64,000 nt of DNA from Hortaea werneckii (taxonomy: Eukaryota; Ascomycota; Dothideomycetes; Mycosphaerellales; Teratosphaeriaceae), in the NCBI GenBank assembly GCA_037044905.1, contig JBAOKB010000037.1:992001-1056000 (forward strand), given 5' to 3'. Below the pieces are notes generated by a model. The model had not been told where the DNA came from. It ran no database searches and saw only the letters and a list, made by a program, of their open reading frames with translations. The translations under genes and the position numbers were made by a program. Positions within the stretch are counted from its first letter, which is position 1. Each line of letters starts with the position of its first letter. This document shows, piece after piece, positions 55,114 to 64,000 of the stretch.

Positions 55114-56509
55114 GGAAACTGGCGTGGCAAGTTAGAACCAAACGGAATCAATGATGAGCATCGCGAGCATAGCGATTGATATTGGAAGCTCTGTTTTTGG
55201 CGAGCGGAGTGAGCTTTGGCTGGCACTACTGCTGTGATGACTGTACTCGAGATACCCGGATAGCGATGATTACGGCATGGATGGAGAAATGAGGAGGAGA
55301 GTATTATTAGCCTAGAGGATTCGATGAAGACGACGTCACGTAACCCATGTTCTATGCTCAGCTGCGCCCAGGTGCAAACGCTGTCTCCTACGCCGCAATG
55401 TGATCAGAATCCTTCGTCCTGCATCCTACTGATCGGCGGGTTGTGCGGTCTTTTCAGCTGGAGGATCTAAGTGTGCTAGGCATCAGAAACGCATTGGCTG
55501 AGGACACCCTCTCTGTGTGGCTGAACCACGCTTTCACTCGCTGACCTTGCTTTCAGAAAGATGCTGTCTATAGAATGTAGTCTCCCAGCAGCGGAGGCGG
55601 GACCTGCATGTGGATGAGAGCGGGGGTTGCCCTGCAGCTCCCGGGTGGAGGCAGTGGGCTTGTGTCCTCAGGCATGCTCGTCGAGACCGAGCTAGGGCCA
55701 TAAGCTTTTACGGCGCGGCCCGGATTTGTTACGGCGAGGCCGCATGCTGGGGTTAGTGGAGATGAGGGAGATTGGTCGCGTGCGTCTGCATGGCCTCCAA
55801 GCTGGTCGCGTGCTGACTTGACGCCCCCAGAGGCCTCTTCAGCGCCACAACTTGAGACGGCTCGTTGGAGCCGAGTCGAAGAGGCGTCAATGGGGGCAGC
55901 TGGAGAGGAAAACATTGAATGGGCCTCAAGCAGAATTTAAGGCACAGCAGCCCTGTTTTCCACGTTGCCGGGCGGCAGTCTAGCTAGCTGCTACTAGGTT
56001 GGATCCACAACGGGGTAGATTTCCCGAACGGTGCGAGGGGTTACGAAGTGGGCGCAGCCCCTTTAGCTTCGACCCCCCGGAGGTCGAGTTAACAACACAG
56101 CCTTCTGTGTGAAATCCTACCGGCACCCACACACGCGTCCTGTGCCCTTCGCCTATCTTTCTTCACATCCATTCATTCACCATCACGACCGGCTTCTACG
56201 ACTTGTAATACACTTCAACCTCACCCGTTGGCAACCCCCCGTCCGCTCTTTTCCGCGCCTTTTCTGCTGCTCTCTCCCCCGAACCCAGGCGACCGGCGAT
56301 TCTTCTGCTATTTTCAATTGGTCCGCGGAGGGATCCCACTTCTTACGCCATATCAAGCACACGGCCAACTTTCAAGTAGCACACCTCTCTTTTCGGAACC
56401 ACGATTGATTTTTCTGGCTCCTAAGGAAATAGCTTCCTTTAATTGCTGCTTGTCCCCTGAGCAAGCCTTCTTACCAGACGCGCGGCGGACTTTGAGGCGG
56501 AAGTGAGCC
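55114..56509. other. 1.4-kb intergenic region, no supported gene
   Basis: It holds a 115-codon minus-strand frame (55568-55915) that is Pro/Ser/Ala-rich with no domain, and GC-rich sequence near 56000-56090. The right 400 bp, pyrimidine-rich, looks like the leader of the PAP2_3 gene. Confidence 0.5.
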
Positions 56510-57808
56510 ATGGCCACCAACGGCACCTCCACGCCCGACCTGGGCAAGCCTCAGTCGGCTGCCCGGGTTTGGTTCGAGCCAACTGTAAGTCCTCGCGAAT
56601 TATATACGAAGCATAATCAATATTCAAAATGCTAACATTTGTACTAGCTTGTCCTTTGCCTTATGCTTGGCTCACTACTCATCAACCGGAGAAGAAATTA
56701 CAGCATATGGCCAAGTAAGGATGAGCGAAGCGACGCCTCCAAAAACTTACTGGGAAGCTGGAGAGACGACGAGTATGATTCCGACTCTGACATTTCCCGA
56801 TCACGGTCGCCATCACCGTTCGGTGGCAAGTCAGACTATCGCGTCTTCGGGATCCCAATTGAAGCACCCGAATCTCCACGTTTCGCCAACAACCTCCACA
56901 GCCGGATATTGCAAAAGTACCCGTTCCTGATCGAGATGTTCTACTGGGGTCTGAACTATGTTGCGTACGCCATGACGAAGAAGACCGCCGCTACTCTCTA
57001 CGGTCGCCAGGGCCACCAAGTCACTGCTCTGGCGCAACAGCACGGTGTCGACATTCTCAACCTGGAGCACGACTCGATGTTCAGCTTTTTCTTCCCTCTT
57101 AGCGAGCAGACGCTGCAGGCATACATCCTCAAGAACCACCAGGGCCTCATGACCTTCTTCAACCAGATCTACTCGCTGGTGCACATCCCAGGCACCGTCG
57201 CCTTCCTGTCCTGGTACTACTACGCCGCACCCAACTTTTCCACTTACGCCGTGGCGCGCCGAACAATGACCCTGGGCAATTTCGCCGCCTTCATCATCTT
57301 CTGCTTCTACCCTTGCATGCCACCGAGACTCCTGCCCTCCTCCTACGGATTCCAGGATACGGTCCGGCAGGGTAACGCTGAGAGCGTCTGGGTCGGCGGT
57401 GCTAACGTCAACCAACTGGCGGCGATGCCAAGCCTGCATTTCACCTACGCGTTCGTCATCGGATGTACCTTCCTCTACCACTCGGGAGTCCTGCAAGCCG
57501 TCCGCGGGCAGCGCATGATGGGCAGCCGCTCGGCAGTCAAGATGTTCAGCTTCCTGTGCGCCGGCATCCTGTACCCGCTCCTGGTGCTGACGGTCATCGT
57601 GGCGACGGCCAACCACTACTACCTCGACGCCGTCTTCGCCACCTTCTCCGTCACCGCCGCGTTCCTCTGCAACCGCATCTGGCTCATCTTCCTGCCCGCC
57701 GAGTCCCTCTTCGCCTGGTGCATCCGCGCCAAGAAGCCCGTCCCGACTACCGGCCAGCGCTACGGATCCGAAGACGAGCACAACCCGCCGAAAGAGATCA
57801 TTGTGTAA
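56510..57808 (+). CDS. PAP2_3-type integral membrane phosphatase/transferase
   Basis: Exons 56510-56584 and 56648-57808 (63-bp intron, GTAAGT...ACTAG) give 411 residues. The family of Aur1/Ipt1-like and related PAP2 proteins is recognised by two catalytic motifs: AAMPSLHFTYAF (His as acid) and ATANHYYLDAVF (His nucleophile with its Asp). About six membrane helices lie between residues 20 and 370. A cytosolic loop after helix 1 is Ser/Asp-rich (DEYDSDSDISRSRSPSPF), a likely phosphorylation patch. Substrates in this superfamily are lipid phosphates or inositol-phosphate head groups; which one applies is not readable. Not Aur1 itself: the motif contexts differ. An ATG at 56663 in exon 2 would skip the first part of helix 1. 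Confidence 0.85.
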
Positions 57809-59102
57809 ATTTCCCTTTTCCCTCTCCCTTCGTCATGGGGAAATGTGACTGGCGGCCGTTCCAAAGCGGAATCTTAACCGGCAAAAAAGAAAGAGTGTCT
57901 TTGGGGTTCGAGAAAATCAGTTGTTTCAATTTATCCACAAAAATTCTTTACTTCTGCTGTTGTGTGCATAGCGTAGGCGCAAAAAAACAGAGTCAAAAAC
58001 AAAACGGGTCGGGTTCCAACAAATCTTTACAACAATCAGGCTAATTGTGTAACCCGGAGGAGACACTGGGGGGAGTCGCTCGGTTTCATGCGGCATATCC
58101 AGAGTGGGGCGGACCAGAACCCCAAAAGCGGCAAAGGGATGGGGCGTATGTAATAATTTCCTGGTCGTAGCGAGGAAACATATTTATCTGTATAGGCCGA
58201 CATATGCGGCTTGTTCTCGTACTTTTCCAACGCCGAAAGGTCTTTTTTTCTCTCTTTTTTTTCTTTTTCTGTCTTCGAAGTATGGCGCCATCTGTAAAGG
58301 TTGGGGAATATGCTCTCTCCCATTTACCTTTCGTCTTGCACTCCGTAAGAGGAAGTCATCACGGTGTCTTGTTTTTTTTTTTTTTTTTTACTTTAAAAAA
58401 AAGAATTCAATTACAATGTGCGGTTTCCGCGTGGCCTCACTGATGCGACATTTTTGGAATCGAAATTGAAATCCCCTCGCGGTGTAGACGACTTTCTGGT
58501 CTCAGTCACAGTAGATAGATTGGCTATCGATTTTTTTTTTTTTTTTTTTAACGCATGTTAGTCCGAGCACCCACAAAGGCTCGTGTGGTGTGGGAAATCC
58601 TTCAAGCTTATGCCCTGATGTAGCTTCTGAAGACATAGGAAAATCCGCTTCTTCCTCGTTGCCTGAGGGCTGCTCTGTGGACAAGACTGCGTTGCTCAGT
58701 CCTGGCGCGCAGGATGCAAAATAGTCCATTGTTAGTTTGGCACGATAGATGGATAGCAGGACGTGTAGGCTCGCGGCTCTTCGCTTCAAAGGCGTTGAAA
58801 TTCACAGTGCTTGGAATCACTAGAAGATGTCGGTCGTTCGGATACCAGTGGTTTGCTCCCGAACAAGATCAACGGACGTTCAACTCTATAGAAATTGCTT
58901 GCAACATTGCCGGTGGTCGATCGATTTGGGGAAGGCTTGAGATACTTTTCCTAGTGGTACATAGATTGTCCATTGCAACTACTGGGGGGACTAATAATAT
59001 AACCGAAAGCGATACTCGCAACTTTTCTCCCACCGCCGAGCAGGATATCACGAACGCCTCCCTAGAGCTTAAGATCTATCACGCTCATGCTTCCTGACTT
59101 GA
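57809..59102. other. Convergent 3' intergenic region with long T tracts
   Basis: About 1.3 kb between the PAP2_3 and spt6 stop codons. It contains an 18-T run (58372-58389) and a 19-T run (58531-58549) on the plus strand, short A/T-rich blocks and no supported gene; the 127-codon frame at 58714-59097 has no domain character. Confidence 0.6.
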
Positions 59103-62100
59103 TTACCTCCGTGGCACACCATTATGCTGACCACCGGGGCCCTGGTTTGAGAACAACAGCTTGAAACCGTTCTTCAGGGCCCTCATGTCTGGGTACTTGT
59201 TCCCCCTCAGCTCAAAGGCGTTGGGGATAACCTTCACCGGCCAGTTGGCTAGTGGTGCGTTCTGACCGGCTTTGAAGCATAGGTAGAAATAGCCTGGGTA
59301 CTTGGCATTAAGGCAGAACGCGTACATAGAACGCTTCGGATTGGCCTCGGTGTAGGTAGTAAGCCATTGCTCTGTTTTGGAAATGTCAGCAGGGGTATCT
59401 TTAGCTTGGCTGACTGTGCTGTTATGGAGCGTACCTGTTTGTTGTCGGGAACCGGACTGGTACCGCTCATCTCCCATCATCTCCTCAACCTTTTTCGCCA
59501 TAGCCTTCACGTGCAAGACGATCAACTCGTCCAGATCCGTGTAACTCCATTTACCGCCTACTCTTAGCACTCTGCCGACAGAGAACTCGTTCTCCTTGTC
59601 CAGCTCTAGGACATCGATGTGTTGGAACACACCTTCGTGTACCTTCCAAGTGACAGCTAGATGGTCTGGACCTTTGCTGCTAGGGCGAATGACACAGTCA
59701 CCTCTGCTCTGCGGACCAAGAAATTCGACGGCTTGAGCAGAGTTGAAAGGTCGGAACAGAGGGTGCTTAATGACACGCTGCGCGCGCCCGGAGGAGGCAT
59801 CAATAACCTTCCTTGCTTCTTTCTTGTCACGCGCCTCTAGCTCAGCGTCCCATTCATCGAGACCATGGTCGTACGTGCGCTTGTAAGGATTCCGCATCTC
59901 ATTCTCTCTCAGCGTGAGCTGTGCAGTCAACTTTCTGCGGTCAAGGAAGGTGATCTTGGCCTGAATGGTCTGACCCATGCTCCATACCTCCCGAGGTTGA
60001 AGTTGACGCCGGACGACTTCTTCAGGGTATTCGTTCTCGCCGATTCCACCCTCAACGCCGCAGTCCAATCTGACATCGAGGTATGTTGGGAATGTTCTCC
60101 GGACACTGACGGGCACGACCATGCCCTCAACGAGCGACTTGCCAGTCTCGCCCGTAAGCATGGTGAAGATCTGTTCTGTACCCAGGTCTTGGAAGTTATG
60201 CCTGAGCTCCTCGTATGGTGAAATGAGCTCGGCGCGGATCGTTTCGAGAGTCGCTCGCTTCCTCTGGCTCATCTGCTTCTCAAGCTGCTCCGCATATTGC
60301 TCAAGAACCAAGTCATTCACCTTGTCCTGTTGATCCTCTTTGACTAGTCGTCTTACGACAGCCGACGGTCCAAACTCGTCCACTTCAGCCTTGACATCTT
60401 CTTCGTCAAGCTCAAGCGCGTCAGCAGCTATCTTGCGTGCCAGGTCGTAGTCTTCGGGATGGATTCGAGTATTGTCCAAGTAATCCGCTTCAGGCCCTTC
60501 CTGTTCGACGTCCGCGAAGGTGATCATGATGAAGCTGGCACAGTTGACCCATACCACAGGGCTAGCTGCAGGCTTGATTTGACGCTCAATATCACCGGCA
60601 AGATCGGCGCGATTGATGACTTCGCCGCCATTTTGGCTTATGACCTTGAGCATCTGCGCCGCTTTCCTTGGCCCCAGACCGCACACATAGGGTAAGAGGT
60701 TGGCGGTGTAGGAGTCGTGTGCGGCATCGTTGATATCGACACCAACAAGGTTGACCATGTCCACCATGCTGGTCTCGAGGTATTTCAAAAGCTTGTCCAT
60801 CGGAATGAGATGTTGGTGTGGATCAAAGCTGATCGAACTGATGTCTCGGCCGAGCGCAGCATATTCCCGGATAGGATGCTGCATATATCTAGCCAAAGCA
60901 ATGGCATATCTCGTGAGCGGCGGCAAACCAGGGTGATCACTCTCAGCGCGCTTCGAAGTATGGTAAAGGCGGGCGCATTCATCGTTGACAATGAAAACAT
61001 CCAGAGGGTCTTGTCTCTCGCTGTCATCCTCTGGGTCCTCGTACGGAGCACCCATGAGCTTCTTCGCCTCGATGACATCCTGCAGCTCTTTGTAAAGCTT
61101 CCGTGTCTCCACCGACCAACCGCTGACAGCTAGAACATCTGGCTTGCGACGTTCTACCAGCTCAACAAAAGCAGCTACGTCTTTGCCCTCCGGTATGAAT
61201 TTCTCTTGGTTACCCAATCGTAAGTCAGTAAACTTGCCATTCTCCTGTACGCGGCCGTTCTCTTCCATGTATGCCCAACAGATTGCATCACCGCGGTTGC
61301 CGGCGCCGTTGCTGAGAGCAAGAACACGAGGCACTGTGCCGAGTATCATGCCAGTTGGGCGATACGGAGCTTGGTCTAGGCGATCGGTGTAAGCCTTCCT
61401 GCAGTTTGCAGCAAGCATGTTCTCGCACTCATTCTTGATCGTATCCTTCACGCCTCTCGCAATGAAGACATGCAAGCGAGCTAGAGATTTGTCCATGATC
61501 TCTTTACGGAGCTGATTCCAAGCATCAGCAACCTCGGAGAAGTTGTCGCTCAGAATAGCCTTGTGGAGATCAGCCCGAAATTGCTTCTCACCTTGGATGC
61601 GAACGATCACTTCAACAAGGCCTTCACTTTCTGCCTTGAGCATCTTCAAGAATAGCTCTGGCCGATCGAGGAGGAAGTTGCGCGCTTCCCAGTTGCGAAG
61701 GTACTTGAACTCGTAGTAAGGATGCTCTTCATCGATCACTTTGACGCCCTTCTCAGTACGCTTGACATCGAATACAAGCCTCTCGAAGTAGGTCTTCCTC
61801 ATAAAGCGCCTGAACCGTGGACTGCTGCATAGTTCCTCAATGAACATACTCTTTGCAGCTTTTAGCACGTCTTCCGACGTCCTAAACTCCGGCTCTTGGA
61901 TGAGCGTGTCTGCTAGGTCATCAGGCCTCTTGTCGGGGTCCTCGGTGTACGTCTTTGGACCGTTGTCAATGTTCACGGCCAGCGCGTCGGCCGTGATACC
62001 GAATGCTCTTACCAAATGGTAAGCTGAACCAGCGCGAATTTTGTCCCACAGACCTTTGGCGCCTCGTGCGCGCTTTTGCTGCCCGCCGTCTTCTGCCTGT

Positions 62101-63491
62101 GCAATGGCAATGTCCCTGAGCTGAGCGGAATATTGGAAATTCAGATAGTCCTGGATGTCCTGAAGGTCCTCAATCTGCACTGCATTCGAAAGGAGCTCTT
62201 CGAAGATTGGATCATTGAATTCGTTACCCATCAATTCTTTCAGGGACGCAAGACTGGTGCGAATTGCTTCACGACGCTCGCAGAAAGCGCGGAATTTCAG
62301 ATCTTGCTCCAGAATGTTCCATAGATCGTCTTGTCCAAGGAGCTTCTCGGCGTTCACTTTGTATGGAGGAGCGTTCGGATGTTCCGGATCAGGCGAAGCT
62401 GGCACCTGCTCGGAGTGAATGAGGAAGTCTTTCCTGTTCTGAAAGATGAACGGTGGTTCGAAATTTTCTCTGTTCATCATGTCGAGTACACTCTTGACTG
62501 CTGCTTCGAATGGCTCACGGAATTTGCTTTCCATCCTGGTCCGTGGGAACATCGTACTTGAAATCCATGCTGCTTCTTCAGAATGCCTCTCATCCAACTC
62601 TTCAGGAGACAAGTCATCCAAGGGCTTATGGCACCTGCGTGCAAGCTGAAGACGCTCAGGCACGTCCGCCATGCGAATCTCGTTATCCTCATCCGTCAGC
62701 ATCTTCTCTTGAAGCTGCGAAGGCTCGAAGACATCCTTAAGCTCCAAGGGTTTGTCCGGATCAGCGTTCTCCTCATTGTGCTCCGCTTCGGCTTCCAAAG
62801 CCCAGGCGAACTCGTCGCCGTCGCCAAATGCTCCACGGAAGTCTTCCATGGTAGCTTCGTCCATCCCGCTCTCCTGCAGCTTCTGGATATCCGCAAAGTT
62901 TGCTCGTCCGGTAGGCGCACGAATCCCGAGGTCCTCGTCCAAGCCACCACCTTCTTCGTCAGGAAATTCATCCTGTTCAATAAAATCATCCATCTCATCC
63001 TGACCGAAGCCGCCGAAGCCACGACCCCTAGCTGCAGGAGCCACGCCTTCGCCCTCTTCTTCGTCAGAGAAGATGTCCTCTACACCACGGGCCTCGCTGC
63101 CCTTCCTCTCTTCTCGATGTCCACGCTTCAGCCTCTTGAACTTGCTTTGGCCCTGCTCTCTGTCTTCACCGCCACCTATACCTATGAGGTCCAAATCTTC
63201 CTCGTCCAGTGCTTCATCCTCTTCCTCTTTCTGCTCACGTCTCCGCTTCCGCTTCTCGCGGCGCCTCTGTTTTGCATCTTCGTCATCGTCTTCCTCCTCA
63301 TCTACGATGAAGCCTTCGCGCACTTGACGTTCTGCCTCCTCATCGTCATCATCCTCCTCCTCGCTGCTATCGCCGACATCACCGTTCTCTGCCTTCTTGC
63401 GCGGACGGTCGACGGCTTCACCTGTCTCCTCATCGAACTCCTCTTCTTCATCCGAGCCTTCAGCAGCACGCGTGTCAAAGAAGTCCTCCAT
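59103..63491 (-). CDS. spt6: Transcription elongation factor and histone chaperone Spt6
   Basis: Spt6 travels with RNA polymerase II and reassembles nucleosomes. Two exons, 59435-63491 and 59103-59371, flank a 63-bp intron (GTACGC...GCTGAC...CAG) that has no stop and is a multiple of three; spliced, SRQQ|TEQWLTTYTEANP restores the family sequence, giving about 1441 residues. Order of domains: acidic N-terminus (1-270), Tex-like helical core with FHxxNWxxR-type ELKYLRNWEARNFL region (around 590), YqgF/RNase-H-like fold (VLALSNGAGNRGDAICWAYM, about 745), helix-hairpin-helix (VCGLGPRKAAQML), death-like domain, S1 domain (VSVRRTFPTYLDVRLDCGV) and the tandem SH2 that binds phosphorylated Rpb1 (GDCVIRPSSKGPDHLAVTW, with the Arg pocket). 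The gene is intact and the start is at 63491. Confidence 0.95.
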   Translation of the reverse strand: MEDFFDTRAAEGSDEEEEFDEETGEAVDRPRKKAENGDVGDSSEEEDDDDEEAERQVREGFIVDEEEDDDEDAKQRRREKRKRRREQKEEEDEALDEEDLDLIGIGGGEDREQGQSKFKRLKRGHREERKGSEARGVEDIFSDEEEGEGVAPAARGRGFGGFGQDEMDDFIEQDEFPDEEGGGLDEDLGIRAPTGRANFADIQKLQESGMDEATMEDFRGAFGDGDEFAWALEAEAEHNEENADPDKPLELKDVFEPSQLQEKMLTDEDNEIRMADVPERLQLARRCHKPLDDLSPEELDERHSEEAAWISSTMFPRTRMESKFREPFEAAVKSVLDMMNRENFEPPFIFQNRKDFLIHSEQVPASPDPEHPNAPPYKVNAEKLLGQDDLWNILEQDLKFRAFCERREAIRTSLASLKELMGNEFNDPIFEELLSNAVQIEDLQDIQDYLNFQYSAQLRDIAIAQAEDGGQQKRARGAKGLWDKIRAGSAYHLVRAFGITADALAVNIDNGPKTYTEDPDKRPDDLADTLIQEPEFRTSEDVLKAAKSMFIEELCSSPRFRRFMRKTYFERLVFDVKRTEKGVKVIDEEHPYYEFKYLRNWEARNFLLDRPELFLKMLKAESEGLVEVIVRIQGEKQFRADLHKAILSDNFSEVADAWNQLRKEIMDKSLARLHVFIARGVKDTIKNECENMLAANCRKAYTDRLDQAPYRPTGMILGTVPRVLALSNGAGNRGDAICWAYMEENGRVQENGKFTDLRLGNQEKFIPEGKDVAAFVELVERRKPDVLAVSGWSVETRKLYKELQDVIEAKKLMGAPYEDPEDDSERQDPLDVFIVNDECARLYHTSKRAESDHPGLPPLTRYAIALARYMQHPIREYAALGRDISSISFDPHQHLIPMDKLLKYLETSMVDMVNLVGVDINDAAHDSYTANLLPYVCGLGPRKAAQMLKVISQNGGEVINRADLAGDIERQIKPAASPVVWVNCASFIMITFADVEQEGPEADYLDNTRIHPEDYDLARKIAADALELDEEDVKAEVDEFGPSAVVRRLVKEDQQDKVNDLVLEQYAEQLEKQMSQRKRATLETIRAELISPYEELRHNFQDLGTEQIFTMLTGETGKSLVEGMVVPVSVRRTFPTYLDVRLDCGVEGGIGENEYPEEVVRRQLQPREVWSMGQTIQAKITFLDRRKLTAQLTLRENEMRNPYKRTYDHGLDEWDAELEARDKKEARKVIDASSGRAQRVIKHPLFRPFNSAQAVEFLGPQSRGDCVIRPSSKGPDHLAVTWKVHEGVFQHIDVLELDKENEFSVGRVLRVGGKWSYTDLDELIVLHVKAMAKKVEEMMGDERYQSGSRQQTGTLHNSTVSQAKDTPADISKTEQWLTTYTEANPKRSMYAFCLNAKYPGYFYLCFKAGQNAPLANWPVKVIPNAFELRGNKYPDMRALKNGFKLLFSNQGPGGQHNGVPRR

Positions 63492-64000
63492 GTTCGCGGT
63501 CCAGTATCACGCGCGTCAGGAAAGGAGGTTGCAGCTCGCGCTCACTGACGGGGAAGGCCGAGTTTCGATGAGGATGGAGAGTGTAGGGTTGTCAGCCGCG
63601 TCGCTTCAGCAACAGAAGATTTGGATGAGAAGTGAAAGTGTCTGGCGAGAGGCGAAGATGACTAGAGCGTCAAGGTATGGATGGTCTGCCGCAATCGACG
63701 CCGGGGCACAAAGTCGCGAACCTGAAGCTCAGACCATTGTCGCGGCAGCCTGAGGCTTAGCGGACGCTCCCGCACCGCGCATCACGTGAGACGTGCGATG
63801 GCGCTCGACTCGCCATCAATTTATCCATTACGCCTGCATGAATGCACTTTCTTATTGTGACTCAATGGCTCCGAACCGTACTGAAGCAGTCCGCGCGAGG
63901 AAGAGAATGTTCGTACGACCGCGTCAAATCCTAGCTTCCAACTGTCCTGTCCATGACTTTTGGCGCTCAGCCGGGTAGTGGAGGTTGCTCCCGCCCGCTC
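63492..64000. other. spt6 upstream region to window edge
   Basis: About 510 bp upstream of spt6. No further gene can be supported before the window ends. Confidence 0.6.

Noticed and set aside
55568..55915. 115-codon minus-strand frame
   Set aside because: Pro/Ser/Ala-rich, no domain, no supporting neighbour or splice signal.
56831..57781. 316-codon minus-strand frame antisense to the PAP2_3 gene
   Set aside because: Arises from strong third-position GC bias of the sense gene; the sense protein has clear catalytic motifs.
62583..63548. 321-codon plus-strand frame antisense to spt6
   Set aside because: Mirrors the acidic N-terminus of Spt6; Leu/Phe-rich by antisense of Glu/Lys codons.

Overview
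This 64 kb window is nuclear chromosomal DNA of a filamentous ascomycete. Genes have short GT-AG introns (about 50-115 bp) and lie on both strands at high density. The gene set includes the conidiation regulator WetA, an ORMDL protein, Mrc1, Spt6, Prp24 and Erv25, plus Pezizomycotina-type proteins (DUF7053, a DysF-domain protein, a 'calcofluor white hypersensitive' type small protein). A Dothideomycete is my best guess, but that placement is inference. I see no rRNA, convincing tRNA, transposon, CRISPR array or viral element.

Layout. 1.7-14 kb is accessory or metabolic: a small DoxX-like membrane protein, a secreted amidase-signature enzyme, an Flc/TRP-like membrane protein, a 10-exon DHA1-type MFS transporter and a zinc-type MDR oxidoreductase. 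14.5-29.7 kb holds the replication-checkpoint mediator Mrc1, a large mitochondrial PPR-like protein, a small membrane-anchored protein, a DysF protein and a three-domain kinase/HAD/phosphoribosyltransferase fusion. 30-38.5 kb holds a GH43 glycosidase, a HAD phosphatase, wetA, a DUF7053 protein and an ORMDL protein. 39-44 kb is a plus-strand run of Air1-like zinc-knuckle protein, Osh4/Kes1 sterol carrier and Erv25 p24 cargo receptor. 45-63.5 kb holds Prp24, mitochondrial uL22, a large calponin-homology protein, a Gln/Ser-rich nuclear-type protein, a PAP2_3 membrane enzyme and Spt6. Most of these are unrelated housekeeping neighbours; several concern membranes and lipids (Orm, Osh4, Erv25, PAP2, Flc), but I do not read that as an operon-like system.

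The most striking feature is a series of single-base reading-frame shifts confined to about 4-31 kb. They hit six genes (amidase, MFS, MDR, mrc1, PPR, GH43), are mostly -1, and mostly fit loss of one base from a short homopolymer. In every case the two frames join into a coherent family-typical protein. About twelve genes beyond 32 kb show none. Because conserved mrc1 is affected too, the simplest reading is local consensus error; decay of one copy in a duplicated or hybrid genome is the alternative. Other notable points are a 66-67 bp tandem duplication over the stop codon of the three-domain fusion gene, in-frame stopless introns in spt6 and the HAD gene, a C14/G26 tract, and an 848-residue calponin protein with SPFxRP repeats. 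I found no convincing previously undescribed system.
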